Shown: positions 25,801-39,013, numbered from the stretch's first letter. The stretch: DNA of 64,000 nt from Scortum barcoo (GCA_023238725.1 CM041534.1:21071303-21135302), one strand, 5' to 3'. The notes: a model not told the origin generated them from the letters alone. Numbers and translations: made by a program.

Positions 25801-28800
25801 CTCTTGGTTGCACTCACAGATTCAAACCTATTGTGCAACTTCTCAGTAAGAGGCTAATTTTATCATTTTTAAATCCACCGCTTCAACTCTTTTAATTACA
25901 AAAAAATCTCTGGACACCCGTGAAAAGCATCCATTTCACCGCACTATCGCTTTTAAAGTCCATGAAAACTGACGAGTGTTGTGCAGTGTCCAAGGCCCTG
26001 AAGTTGAACTGTACTTTATGATAAAAGAAGTTACTGATATGCACACTGATATGATATCTCTGTTAAGGCGAAAAAAGGAAAAAATAAAAAAGTATCCATC
26101 TTTACCCTGTCATTCGGCTAAAGGGATTATTATGGGTTCTTTGCTGTTCTGCTGAGCTTCGCCTTGAGATGCTGGTCTGCTTCCTCTCCATCGCTAGTTC
26201 TCTTCCACCTTGATTTTCTCTTTCCTTTTTCTTTTTTTCCATTTGTCTCAGACCGAAGGGGCAGATAAAGGTTGTGTTTCTCCCTCAATGGAAGGTGACT
26301 CAGGGAGGTTTAATAGATATAAACAAGGAGGTTTAATGGATATAAACAGGCTTTTACAAACAGCCTTGGAAGAAACCATGAGAGAGTACTCAGTGTCCTG
26401 AAATCACTCCTCTCCAACAAAGCGCTCAGTAGATTAATGAAAGGCACCTGGATTTTAAAAGCAGTTCTTTAGACTCATAGAAAATTTCTTTTTTTAAAAA
26501 GTCGCCAAAAATACACCCTGTATAACCACAGCCTAGCAACAGAGCGGCAAACCTCAGAAACACTGTTCACAATCACAAGATGGGTAAAGAATATTAGTAT
26601 TGAGAGTGGACATTACATGCGCACATGTGTCACATCCGTGTGTCATGTGATGTGATATGAAGGGTAATGAAAAGGGGGTGTGTGTGTGCCACGAGTGTGT
26701 GACAGATGTGGCATAGTAGCTGCATTGTTCAAAGAAAATCTTTTGAGACATCAGAATAAAGTATGCCTTCATCTATAGAACAAATATGATGTTTTTAGTT
26801 TAAAATGCTGATTGCACTTGGCATTCCAGACTTCTTAAAAGTATCTTGCTGCCAAAGCAGCCTGAAACACCTCTGAGTCTCAAAATGCCAAATAAAAAGG
26901 ATGAGAAAGGTCTGTCAGAATGCTTAAACATTTATCTTTTGTCCTGACAACTGCTAAGATTGACTGACTCACTTGAAGTTAAGGCTCTTAAGAAGATGAA
27001 ACCGTTGAGTGCGTTTCTTGAAAACATACTTGGTATTTTCGGAGAAGTTCAATCGGCAGTCCAGGACTTTGAACATTTTAACTATGTCAAAAGGTTCTGC
27101 TGTGAAATCCTACCTGGACCTAAAAATCTTGTCTCTAGTTTTAGCATGGATCTCCAAAATGCCACTTTTGCAGCATGAACAGTGTGTGTTTGGGTCCGAT
27201 CCTTACTTGTAAATGAAGTCTGCTTTCTGAAGCAGGCCAATTAAGGCCACAAACTTAAAGAAACAAAAACTCTTAAATTGCATTGTTTACGGGGTGAACA
27301 CTACAGGAGAGAGAGCACATCCTTGAGGAACATCCGATAATGAGCAGCAGACATAGTTTTACTCACACTTCGGTATGGTGCGTGGTTAACAAGTAGTGGA
27401 ATAATCTTGCAAAGACCCCTTTAACTTGTGGAGCACATTTTAAGTCTTACGTGATGTGCCTTTAGTCTGTCTGGGTCAGTGGCCTTTTTTTGGCTTATTT
27501 TCTTATTTTGGGTTTATACACTGCTGCATAGTCACAATCACATGCTGCCATCCACACAGTCAAACAAGCGAAAAGGTCTGACTTACTGAGAGAGCATTTT
27601 TACTTCTCCCTGGTCCTCCCCATTAGTGCATTTAAGCTATTTCAGCTTCCAAGATCTTTCCTCTTAGTTGTCTCCTTTTCTCAGAGAATAATTTTAATGT
27701 CACCACTGCAGAAGGTTCAGGGTTTTTTTTATTTTCATGAAGACATTTTTTAATTTCTTTCCATATCCAAAGCTTAGTTTTTAAGAAGAGCCTCACTATT
27801 TTTTTTGGCAGACACATTATCCTCACAGACAGAAGATAAATTAGTGCCTCATCAACATATATTCAAAATGAGATGAAATTGTCTAATATCATGTTCCTGA
27901 CAGTCTCTCGGTTCCTCTTTACATTCCTTGGACACTTGTACTACTTTGGTGATGGGTTTAACTTGCGTGAATGTGGACAACATTGTAGTCCGATCTCCCG
28001 AGGTGTGAATGAATCATGAATCACATGAATCACATGGCTTAAACGTCCACTGAAGCTTCCACTTCTTTTGAAGAGCTGAAAAATAGTGGCAGACTAAAAC
28101 ATCAGATCTGTGTGGAACAATGGAGAAACTGTTACCTTCCCCAAAATGAAACCAACATAAATACCATATTTTCATGCTTTCTACTGTTTGAGATTCAACT
28201 GACTCTCTGAAGTACGTCATCTTGTCGCGCCTTTTTCTTTTTCAGCTTCATGAAACAACCCTTTATATTTGCACAACATTCGTGGATGGAAATAGCAGTG
28301 TATTTACATTGATCTTCTCTTTTTCTCGAATTTTGGTTAAATCTGCAAGACACTTGGAGGCTCCAAGAGGCTCTCCGCTGCAGCATCGTTATACAGACCA
28401 GGCAATAACAATAAAGGCAATTTGTTGAGTTATGTGACCTGGAATTCCTCTTTATATTCAACGCTGGCCGTGAGTTCATCCACTTTTGTTCATCCATGTC
28501 CACCACAAAGGTTGCAGTACTCAGTATTTACAGTAGTCTTGCACTATTACAAGTGTAACCGTGTCAAAAGCGCATACACGATCACTTCTTCAGTTTCTTA
28601 ATTAGATGGATTTCTTCTCTTTATCTCTCCTGTCTCTATACTTGCCCGATCTTTCTTTATTCATGTCCTCTCTGCCTCAGGGAGGTTCATCAGGGGTTTT
28701 AGCTGCGTTAGTGACTTTGGCGATCACAGCTGAAGGCCACGCCGGCAGACTGCTGAGGTTTGTTAGACAGAGCAGAACTGCTTCAGACAAAGAAAATTCA

Positions 28801-29384
28801 CTTTCTAAGGACCAGAAAACGAGTTTATATCCAGTCTGCTGTGTAGAGTTCGATCTGCATTCTTGGTATTCGAGTTATGAAACTGAAGTGTGTGGAGTTG
28901 ATATTATGGTCTTCACTGTACATGTATTATAAAAGACAACTGAACCTGCATTCTGTAGTTAATTGGATATCTGAAATGAGTATAGTGTCACTTACTCTGC
29001 CTCTTATTGAGAGATGTGTGTCATTTTTCTAGTGTGTGTTGTACATGAACTGTACGTCAACCTTATCCATTTCCTAGTACATGTAAAATAGATTAAATGA
29101 CTTTATAATCAATCTGGTTTAAGCTAACACTTACTTTTATGGCTTAAATATTGTCGGACTTCTGCATACTGGAACAAATAATATTTTGTACAATACAATC
29201 AGTATATTTAAACGTGTTGATCATGGTCATTATATGCATAATAACTTTGCATTGAAGAAAAATCCATTTTATTTTCAGTGTTGGTTTTCAATGGGTTCAT
29301 TATTAGTAGTTTTAGTATTTAGGTATTTTAAATCTTTTACAGTCTAAACAAGGAATTAAATAGTGTTAGTTGTGTTTTGGCATG
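19836..29384. other. Long gene-free stretch
   Basis: No exon recognised in 9.5 kb apart from the small tandem duplication at 26,304. Segments 20,890-21,095, 23,030-23,240 and 24,340-24,440 are free of simple repeats, have near-balanced composition and contain ATTAGCATAAT- or TAATTA-like words. They are candidates for conserved regulatory sequence only. Confidence 0.45.
26304..26349 (+). repeat. 23-bp direct tandem duplication
   Basis: Two adjacent units of 23 bp begin GGAGGTTTAATAGATATAAA (26,304) and GGAGGTTTAATGGATATAAA (26,327). They differ at two positions. Confidence 0.85.
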
Positions 29385-29625
29385 CTAAATCACTACAGCT
29401 GAGGCTGACTGGAAGGTCATTCGTTTTGAAAGTATTTGATCTTAAATCAAATAATTGGACAAATTGAGATAATAACTTCATGGTGGTAGTAGATGGAAAC
29501 CTGAGGGATCTTAAAAGTTATCACACTTCACCCTGAGAGGAGCAGGAAGGTCCGTACAAAATTTGATGGTCATCAATCCGATAGGCATTAAAATATTTCA
29601 GTCTGGACGAAAAGTGGAAGACGGA
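29385..29625 (+). repeat. Dispersed percomorph-type repeat 'P', copy 2
   Basis: This is the best preserved copy. In order it shows TACAGCTGAGGCTGACTGGAAGG, AATAATTGGACAAATTGAG, CTTCATGGTGGTAGTAGATGG, CACTTCACCCTGAGAGGAGC, GTACAAAATTTGATGGTCATCAATCC and ATATTTCAGTCTGGACGAAA. The last blocks recur at 51,055-51,115 and, inverted, at 6,530-6,600. There is no coding potential, and its transposon class is unknown to me. Confidence 0.6.
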
Positions 29626-32600
29626 CAGAAAAACAGAACCTTCATTCGTAAAGCCACACTTGTAGGAAGCCTTAAAACACTTTAGATAAAACGAAGATGA
29701 CATTTGTGACACTGACTCCTCTTTATTTTTTGCTCGCTCTTGTGCTTTTAGTCATCATCTGACACCTTTTGTTTCATACCATGAGTGTGGATGAAGAGAG
29801 AGGAGAGAAACTAGTTGAAAATTCACAGAGCTGAGCAGATGGCAGCTGACTATATTTGGACCGACATCATCGGCTTCGAGAAGCTCAACAACCTTCGACT
29901 TTAACAAGGCTGAATATCTCTTTAAAAAGAGTAATGGTAAGGATGTAAGGAAATGTAAGGTTATGGCAGAAAACTCTGATAATCTCCAAACAAATGGCCC
30001 TAATTATTCTGAGCAGTGATTTTTAAAACCTCCACCGCTGTTGAAGCTCGCTGTTGTAGCTTCTCCTGCATTTTCACTGTTCTTCCGTTGTTTTTTCATC
30101 TTCTGTGTTTGAATTCTCCCTCTGTCTGTCTCCTTTAAAATAAAAAAAAAAAAAAAGGCATCATTATTAGCCCTGCTTCTCCCACATGCAATGAATCTGC
30201 TATAATTGAAACCTTGATCATCCCACACAAGACGATGCATGGATGAAAGACAGAGGGAGAAAGACAAGGTCCAATTAGCATCTCTGCAGCAGCCTGACTC
30301 CCGGGACTTCCAGGTGGTCCCAGGGATCTAATTTGAAGAATACTTTGAGAACTCAAAAGTTATCTCAGTCGGTTTACTGCAGAAGAACGATCTCGCAGAA
30401 GTACCTGCGCCTGCCAATCATTGTGGTTATTATAAATCCTGTGCAGTCCCAACTTACTGCCAGAGGAATGCCAGAATTTATTATTGATTCTCTTTTTTTC
30501 CCCCCACTACCATATGCATTTTCTCTACTGCTTTTCTTTGTATCTACTTGTATAGAAAACGAGGGCTTGTCCCCACTAACTCCCACTGTTTGCCTGAAGA
30601 GGGTGCACGCAGCCACACTTACTTAAAACCACATGGCTTTTTGGAGAATATGTGGCCATCTAAACATGGCAGTTCTTTGAAAGTCAAATCTTTTCTCCAG
30701 CATCACTCTCAGGCCAAAGTCTCAACTCTGAAAGCAAAATATTTTAAAAGCATTTTCATTTTTCACCAGTTTTTTTCCACTACACCACCAACAACAACAA
30801 CCAGTTTTAACGTTATATCCCCAATCTCCCAAGAGTTGTTTCCTACTTCTATAAAACAATGGCAATCAGAAATTACTCACACTGTAAGATACAGCAGAAT
30901 GTACGTAGTCTAAAATAGCTGTAGATTCATTTATTTCCCACAGAGGATGGATTTCCTCCATTTCATCTAGCTCCATCATAAGACCATATGATAAATATAT
31001 TTAAAAAATGCAGTTATACTATATACAGTAATATATTTATGCAGTTAAATACAGTTTTACTCCCTGTAGTGGACAATTTCTGGTTCTTTGCTAAATAAAC
31101 ACAAAGCGGGAACACAGCGCGGGAGGCTAAATTTGATTTTCGCCAAGAGCATAGAAATCACCAGCATGATATTTTTAGTAAATCTTCCAAACTAAATTAC
31201 AAAACATTTAATTTTTCAGTTATTTTCGACAATAACCAATGCAAGTGTTTTTTATCTGGCACCCCTGTCGGCAAGACAGCATCATTTTTCTTCCACTTTA
31301 TTTTAATTATTTGTTTGACACAACTCTAATTCTGCACTTTAACATTGTAGGGTATAAGATGTCCTACAATATTAAAGCTCTAATGTGGCTGTAGATAATT
31401 ACTCTGCTAATTATATATATTATATATATTATAAAGAACACGACCATTGTGTCCTCCATTTTGAGAATTGAGAGCACATCTGAAAAGCTGTACTAAAAAA
31501 AGCCCAGCTTCAGTAGTGCAAGTGTCTTTTTTTTCATCAAATAAATTACAAAGGATTCAACATTTTCCCCATTTGAAATGCGTATGAGTCACTCTGTCTG
31601 CTGTTTTGTGGAAATGCAGTGCAGATTGGAAGATCACATCACTTTGTAGCTTTGATGTTCAAGTACTGTCTTACTAAAGATCAAAGCCGAAGGTCGTGCC
31701 TCACCCTTAAGTTGCGCCCAGATCTCCTTCCCCACGTCTTTTCCTGCTCTTATTATTCTGCAAAATGCATTCTCAGTGACAACAACCCACATTACTCTGA
31801 GACTTCAAGGTGTCTGGAGTACTTTTTTCTTTTTTTTTTCCAGTGGCACAAATGATCCGCTTCTATTTTTCATCCTGTCTTTTGGTCTCAAGGTCTTTCA
31901 CCTTAAAATAAGTTCCAAAGAGACGAAAACGGCCGCCACATCTTTAAATTCGATTTAAGAGAAACTTTGATTTCTACGTGGTTCATCGTGTGTTGAGTGG
32001 GCTTCTTTTCTATCTTTTTTTTTTTTTGTTTGTTTTCATGCTCTTCAGATTTCTCCACCAAATAAATGTCTTTCATTAACATTTGCTCTGTTCGCCCCGG
32101 AGCTCTATGACCGCCCTTGCTCCCTCTCCAAATAAAAGCAGATCTCTTCTCTGTATGTAATGGTGAAAATGTGCTCTGCTTCTATCTTCCACTGAAAGCA
32201 TTTCCCTCCTCGCTTTTCACCTTGTCTGTCCTTTGATTAAAGGAGGATACAGATGGAGAGAACAAACATATAGGAGTCCTTCCAGCGAAGTGTAATGCTG
32301 AAAGGCCCTGACCTACTAAAACAGCCCTGAATCAAACATATACGCTTTAAAAAAAAAGAAAAGAAACCTAAGCTAAATCGCTTTCCTCATTTAGCTCTTC
32401 TTTCTCTTCAGCAAGTTACATGAGAAGCTTCTGGGTCCCTGGTGGAGGACATGGCACCTCTTCAGTCAGACAGGCAGTAAAGCAGATGAGCTTGGCGCTG
32501 CACGAGGGGGCCGCAGCCTTCATCGGCCTCATCATCATCGTCATGGTGGACATGGTTGACGGGATCAGGGGGAGCTCCTCTTTGCTCCTTTTCAGCCTTT

Positions 32601-34449
32601 GTTAGTGTATGCTGTGTTGTTTGATGATAAAAGGAGCTCCAATGAGATGAAAAGGAGGTCCCAAATTCCTTTCCACACTACTAATTGTGTAAGCACACTG
32701 TTTTTAATGTTATAGAAGACATTATTTTACTGCAGAGAGTGAAGACCACAAGGTGTCAGCACAAACAGGATTATTTGTCTGGATTTAGTTTTTCTATAAA
32801 TGAAGACACACCACAACTCCTTCTTTTATTTAGTGCTTTCTGATTAAAAAAATATGTGTGGTACTTTGTTCCTGCACAAGTCTAGATTAGTTAGACTGAT
32901 TGAGGGCATTATGAAAACCAAGGCTGCATCAAGAACAGGATGTAACTGGGTGCATCAAGACAGATCAATGGCTCTTTCATATTTGATATTATTTATGTAA
33001 CCATTATGAAGCCTAAATTGGTTGTAAGTTATCAAAGTCAAACAAGGACAAACTATTTCTATAAATTGCCTTGAAACACATCACATTGCTGTGCTTGTGT
33101 CAACTCGTCTTCATGACAACAGCCTGTGGTTCTGCTGCGTGTGGTGGTAAGCTAATGTTCATGAAGTGTGCATGAAATTACCACATCGTGGAATATGCCT
33201 GTAAAATATGCAGATGTGTGTTACATTAGTGACAAAACAGTAAAGTGAAAATTTCAAAATCAAAAAGACATTTGTCAAAGCGTAGAACTTTCAAGGAGCC
33301 CTGAAAGTGAATTGTATAAAGTGACTGAAATTTATGCATATAAAACATACTATCACTACATGGGCTCAATGAATAGCCAGTGGTTTTATTTTGACAATTA
33401 GTATATGTTTCAGCTTCTTTCCCCAGCTTACCTCCAAATTCCCTCCCCTCAATGTCACTTGGTCCAATTTTTTTTGTTTTTTTGTGTGTGTGTTTCTTCA
33501 TTGCTTTTCTTCTGTTAACTTTTCTTTCTTGTAACCTGTTGTTTTCTTGTTGCCTAGTTGTTCAGTTGTTGTATATCCACCATTACATCCCCTTTGAGTT
33601 AACTCATGAGCAGTGGATACTCTGATTCTGATTGGCTGATTTAATTCAGGTGTGGTGAATTCTTCTGTTTGTTTTCTCCTATTTTTCTACCACAAAATGG
33701 TGCTGATGGTAAAAATGAAAGAAGGATAATAAAAACAGGTGACACAGATGATGACATGATATCTAAATAATGTAATATCACTGTCCAAAGAAAACAATGC
33801 TTCTCTAAACTATCAGACTGTGGATTCTTACTCATTAGCCTGATGGAGGCATCAGTTTGAAATGGGCTTCGGCACAATGCTTTTAACGTGACCTGCCATT
33901 CGTTCCAAACACACAAATATATAAAGTATAGCTAAAGTCACTTTCTCCATTCGCTGCTAGCAACATGGGCTGTTTGCAAATAGTACTCCTGAGTCAGTCA
34001 TAACGTGTCCCCGCCGACTCGTCTTTCCCATCGGCACTGCCAGCTGGCAGAACTTAACAAGCAGACTGAGACAAGTTTGGATGTGGTTAGGGAGCATTTA
34101 CCCTCCTGGTGCTTTACGCAACTACGTCACTGAGCTAAAGACTGATAGATCTCCCTCGGATCCACTACACATGTACTCTGCAATAAAGATCAGGCAGAAT
34201 CCTCCCAAATCCATGAAAACAAATCATATAGGGGAAAAAAACTGTGCAAAAGTATGTTATAATGAAATCCTGATTTGTCTGAAGTTTATTTTTTTTAAAA
34301 AACTCATTCATTTCCTAACGTCGCTGGTCCCTGATGTTTGTAACAAAAATTGGCTAAGGCCATAAAAGGTTTAAAACATGGAGTAAATTAATTTCCTACT
34401 TTTCATTAAGTCCTATAGGAGTTTTAGTATTAGATAAATAAATCCACTT
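29626..34449. other. Gene-free stretch
   Basis: No exon recognised. At 32,420-32,605 a + frame encodes a short peptide with a hydrophobic run (FIGLIIIVMV) and G/C-rich third positions, but it has no match I know and no clear splice pair. Confidence 0.4.
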
Positions 34450-34510
34450 CCTCTCTGCCTGTCAGTCACTCTCCAGGCCCAGGCTTTGTAGATTGTGCAG
34501 GCCGTGGAGT

Positions 34511-34700
34511 TTACAATGTGCATATGAGAGACTGTTCATCTTGTATTTGTGCTATTTTTATTCTCAAGTTTAGCTCATTTCCAGTCTCCCCTACATATAG
34601 TTTGTGGCAGGCCTTGCATCTCATTGCATAAATTACATTTTTGGTTTTAGGTAAGCTGTCACAGGTTATTGCCAATTTTGGTGTACAGTTTAAGAATGTA
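34511..34700 (-). pseudogene. Penelope-like retroelement, GIY-YIG endonuclease relic
   Basis: Read on the minus strand from about 34,666, the frame gives TCDSLPKTKNVIYAMRC, then KACHKLYVGETGNELNLRIK, before a stop at 34,511. The spacing V-I-Y, ten residues, Y-V-G followed by ET fits the GIY-YIG nuclease motif, and the Cys pair between them fits the C-terminal endonuclease of Penelope-like elements (EN+ type). In this family the nuclease nicks the target for reverse transcription. A further segment upstream (LYTKIGNN, about 34,667-34,692) is out of frame by one. After the stop, another frame (HCKLHGLHNLQSLGLESD) may continue the fossil to about 34,450. No reverse transcriptase part is seen nearby. 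It is a dead, frameshifted fragment. Confidence 0.65.
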
Positions 34701-34866
34701 GGGGAGACAGATAAAATCAGTGTCTGATACTTGAAACAGGTCCCTTTTGTTGTTTTCCTTACTAATAAGAGACATCTGAACCAGAATATCTTAAGTTTTT
34801 ATTGCTGCGATAATCATATTGCAAGTATTACATTCTTACATAATATTACATGCTAATAACAATAAC

Positions 34867-34869
<3 letters not shown>

Positions 34870-34898
<29 letters not shown>

Positions 34899-34924
34899 AT
34901 AATAACAATAACAACAACAACAAT
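34870..34924 (+). repeat. (AAT)n/(AAC)n microsatellite
   Basis: About ten AAT units grade into AAC units and end at 34,924. Confidence 0.95.
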
Positions 34925-37917
34925 ACTTGTTGAGTCCTGCAGATATTATTACATGTTTTGTTTTGTGGATTAGAGTTAAATGTCATATTGCCCAATTGGA
35001 TTAAATATTAAACTAGTGGTGCACATTATAGTATAATACTAACCTATTTGAATGTGCTAAAGATATATAATCAATTTATTATCACTGCTATTATTAACAG
35101 TAGCAGCAGCAGCGTACTAACATTGTATTATTTATTCAGTGCAGTGATATTATACTAATGTACTAATTATTCAAATTAGTCTCCATGCAGGTTGATGTTA
35201 CTGCATCTTTCTTCCTCCTGAGAGAGACACCTTCCCCTTGTTTTAATTTACAATCTATTGTGATGTTTTGGTGGGTCAGTTGAAGTCCAAAAATTCCTGC
35301 AGGGCTATTTCTCATTCCTAGTGTGTCCCTGAGTTCATGTAGGAGTGTACATGGTTTCCTTTGTGGGGACTGTATTTGTGTTCCCAAAACAAGAAATAAT
35401 GTGACTGTATCCCCATAATGTGATTAATACAAATACATTGCCCTGCAACACAATTCAGCTTCGGTCCATTAAACTTTGTACCGAGAAAGCAAGACACCAT
35501 CAAAATGCCATTTCATGTTGCTTCCAGCTGAATTATTTTAGTTTGCAGGCAGTAACTTACAGTTATAGTGACTGTTGTCCTCATTGTCTCTATATTGCTG
35601 CTATTTTACAGCTGCTGCTTTTACAGTGACATTACAGTAACGCTTACAGAACTTATTACCTGTAATTCATCACACCCTAACAGCGTGTATCTTGCCAATA
35701 AGTGAGAGATTGTTTTTTGCTGTTTTGAGGTTTGAAAGTGCTGATCAAAGCAGCCAGACTTTTCACTAAATTACACAGAAGAAAAAAAAACCTACTTGTC
35801 AGCGTCCGCAGCAAGGAGCTCTTTATTGATTTTCATGGCTCATGTTTCAGCCTCATTACTCATAAAGCTACAGTAAAACCCGAGCAGGGAACTTCAGAGG
35901 AGACGCTGCTGCCCACATGAAATTGCCAAAAATCACTGGAGGAAACTACCAAATCCCAAACCTAATTGAGAGCCAATCAGTTTCAATTACAAAAAGGTTT
36001 TTCCATTCAGCGTGTGGTATCGCCGCCGTGACCGCCACTAATGGCAGGAGAGCTGCCCACTCGTGCCCACTCACAATATGTTATCCTGCCTTTTTTTTTT
36101 TTTTACAGAGTGGTGGGGTGATAGACAAGACAGAGATAAAATGCCAGCAGAAACTGTCGAGGACCACTGCCAAGTTAAATGTTCGGCCCACACTAAAAAC
36201 AAGTACAGCGCCTCTCTCTCTCTGCATCGCTCTGTTTCTCTGCAGATTCCCACCATCATCGTGTTGGCTCCTTTCAGCTTATTTGGCTTCAGTTGTTTGG
36301 TTGGTGATTTCTGAGGCCAAACGCTGAATATATGTAAATGAAAGAGGGAAGCAACACTTGAATTGAAGCTGAATTTGCCCAATGGCTGGCGATGTCAGCC
36401 CCCTTTTTATATCGTGTGACATCGATGTTAAAATGTCAGACCATAAAAGTTATTCTAAAATAAGATTAAGATTTGTTTTCTTGCTAAAAAGAATAATCAT
36501 TTTGGCACACGAAACAATGAGCCCCAATTTGAATTGACTTTGGGATTTCTTACAACCCAGAAAAAGGAAGCAACACAATGGTGGCAGTAAACTGCATTTA
36601 TTGTTTAAAGGCAAAGTTTAGATTCACAGAAACACAAAATGACACAAATCTAGAAAACTCAGGCGAGCATACACAAGAAAAGAGCTGCAGGTGCACGAGT
36701 TATGGTTTGAGACAATAACCAGTTCTTTCTTTTAATGGTGTTGAGATGAGCCGAGTTCCTTGACAAGTAAAACAAGAAGGCAGAGACTTTTATAGCGTCA
36801 TGTGATTGACTAAACAGAAGAGGGAGAAGCGGTCCATTTGGAGGCAATCTGGAAAAGTGGTCTAACTAGTGAAGGGGGACACCACAGATGAGCTGATCAA
36901 TCTTTCAATGCATAACACAATATATATAAAGCTAACAGCAAAGGTCATGATAGCATCCTTGCTTAGCAGTCTTTAATGTCCTGAAGCTTTTTTTTTCACC
37001 CTAAATCTGACCCAAAAACAAAACAGCATTCTCATCAAAGAGGGTCCATGAGGCTCTTAGGGACTCTCCCCCGATTAATACAAGATTTTTTCAAAATTCA
37101 TAAAGAAAATTGTTATGTTATCTCTGCCTCTTAAGACAGCTCAGCAGCTGTTATGTATCCTGTCCTCTTTGCTGTTCAGAAGCTGACAGACACTTGAGGT
37201 AAATTGTCCCTTTACCTCATCTGAACTACAGATAGTTCTCTCTGTCAGTACAATAGAAATGATCTTCATAAGGAGTCAAATGTAGTCATAATCACCCACA
37301 GGCAGAGTTTGGGAGGCTGCAGAGAGTGCACATAAACATCTCTTAATCTTAAATGCATTTTCATTCCTTCACATCTTCTGTTTATAATGTAGTGAAGCAG
37401 TATATACCATTTTTCCGCTTGCAGTCGTTGTAGGTACGATGCAGCTTAGTCCTCAGATGGTGAAATGAATTATAAATGAATGAAAGAATAGTCTTAACGA
37501 GCAAAGTTGATGATAATCTGCCAAAGTAAAAGTACCCAGAAATGTATGGATATGTGACAAAAGAAAGGACAAGCTTGGCAGACATTTTTGGCAACAGCTG
37601 CATTTAGTTGCCCTGATTGCAGGTTCCTGGTATGATGCATCACTGGCATGTCTTACTGGGGCACTTTAAGCACTGAACCACTTAACAACATTTACTTCAC
37701 CTGAGCTTTTCCTGCTATGACAGGTTAAAACGTCTGCAGCGAGACAGGTTTATTCACTCTGCAGGCATCATCAGCTCATTGGCTTCCACCTCACTGGTTG
37801 TTTTGGGTGAAGATGTAAGAAAAGTTGGAGTACCATGTAACAATTTTTATACACACAAGTGGCTTTTGTTGAACAAACAAGGTTTATTGTTTTTTAAATC
37901 TTTTTTTCATAAAGAAG
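34925..37917. other. Gene-free stretch
   Basis: No exon or identified repeat. Segment 35,915-36,070 has balanced composition and resembles conserved non-coding sequence; unproven. Confidence 0.45.
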
Positions 37918-38035
37918 TTTGTCATCCAGATCATGGTCATTTCTAAGGTTTAAAGAAAGTCAACCGGGCTTGCTTGAGGTTCTTAAAGATGTTTCACCTC
38001 TCATTTAAACATCTCTTAAGTTCATAGAGATGTTA
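37918..38035 (-). mobile_element. Penelope-type terminal repeat fragment (copy 1)
   Basis: The reverse complement of 37,921-37,982 reads GAACCTCAAGCAAGCCCGG, then GACTTTCTT, then AGAAATGACCATGATCTGGATGAC. The same order occurs on + at 50,689-50,760, so the two are copies of one dispersed repeat in opposite orientation. The adjoining words (GTTTCACCTCTCATTTAAACATCTCTTAAG, 37,991-38,020) resemble, from memory, the terminal repeats of fish Penelope-like elements. The piggyBac inserted about 35 bp beyond this fragment. Confidence 0.6.
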
Positions 38036-38071
38036 GTTTGGTCTTTTATATCTCTGCAAAACATAAGGTAT

Positions 38072-38075
38072 TTAA
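38072..38075. repeat. TTAA target-site duplication (left) of piggyBac
   Basis: TTAA directly abuts the terminal CCCTCCTG of the element. TTAA is the fixed target of piggyBac-superfamily transposases. Confidence 0.95.
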
Positions 38076-38263
38076 CCCTCCTGTTGTCCTCACTTTCTGT
38101 ATACACCCTGTGTCCTCCGGGTCAAAATGACCCGTCTTCACTAAACCCCCTAATATAAGCAGCTTAATTGAATTTTAAACACCAAATTTCATCTTGCTTG
38201 AAGAAACAACTTGTCATTCACCTCAAAATGTGAGTTTTCCCTCTTCACTTGTATTTCTATAGC

Positions 38264-38968
38264 TTAAGGCCCTGGATTGTAGAGGTAGGGCAGCCGCTCC
38301 ACCCACTTGTCCCAGACCTCTCTTATGGCTGCAAGTTTGTCTGTCACACGTCTTGCTGGTCTTGACTCACGGTCATCAAATCGTAGCAGTCTTGAGTAGG
38401 TGTGAAAGAGTTTGAGTGGCATTGTGGCTCGGAAAATTGGCCTTCCACTCTCTGCATCCCATAGACTAGCTGCAGCCTCACCTCGGGACCTGTATACACC
38501 TGCTAAGATTAGCAGCCCTAAGTAGGCTTGCAGGTCAGTCTCATCCATCTTTTTCCAGCTGTCTCCATATTTGCGAAAACCCTCCAGATTTGTCATCTCC
38601 AGGATTATTTTTTCTATTGCTGGTGTGATAAACAGGTAGAATGTAGAGACAATGTCATGGGCATGAGAAACGGCATACCTTGTGGGTCCTGGGGTCATCT
38701 TTATGACGTTTTGTTCTGCATGCCTGCCGTGTTGGTCATATGCTGCTGAGGACCATGTTATTTTGCCATTTTTTGAAAGGAAAGTCTCTCTTTCAGCTTC
38801 AGGGTTTTCTTCTTCTTCTGAAGATGATTCATCATGCTCTGGGTTGTATTCCTCCCCATCTTCTTCTTCTGATACATCCTCCACTTCCTCTTCTGAATCA
38901 GAGTTGTCTTGCTGGACATCTGAAAAAATCTGCTCTAGAGCCTCTTCAACGTTATAACGCACACTCAT
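38264..38968 (-). pseudogene. piggyBac transposase, C-terminally truncated (PGBD-like, 234 aa)
   Basis: The frame is the N-terminal part of a piggyBac (DDE_Tnp_1_7-type) transposase. I start it at the Met at 38,966-38,968 (MSVRYNVEEALEQIFSDVQ) because a TATAAA box lies about 46 bp upstream; the frame itself stays open to a Met at 39,166, but that extension looks non-coding. From this start, residues 20-60 are a Glu/Asp/Ser-rich acidic tract, followed by the beginning of the transposase core (HDIVSTFYLFIT, DLQAYLGLLILAGVYRSRGE, LWDAESGRPIF, LLRFDDRESR, WDKWVERLPYLYNPGP). The protein stops (TAA) right after NPGP, the point in this family just before the first catalytic Asp. The DDD triad and the C-terminal Cys-rich finger are therefore absent. 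Within what remains there is no frameshift or premature stop, so it could still be expressed as a truncated protein. Confidence 0.85.
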
Positions 38969-39013
38969 GGCTTCAGCACAGAGAGAATTCGGGGTCCTAT
39001 CATCTGCAGCACC

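Noticed and set aside
31403..31435. TATATATTA-rich palindromic run
   Set aside because: Ordinary AT low complexity; no structure beyond dinucleotide composition.
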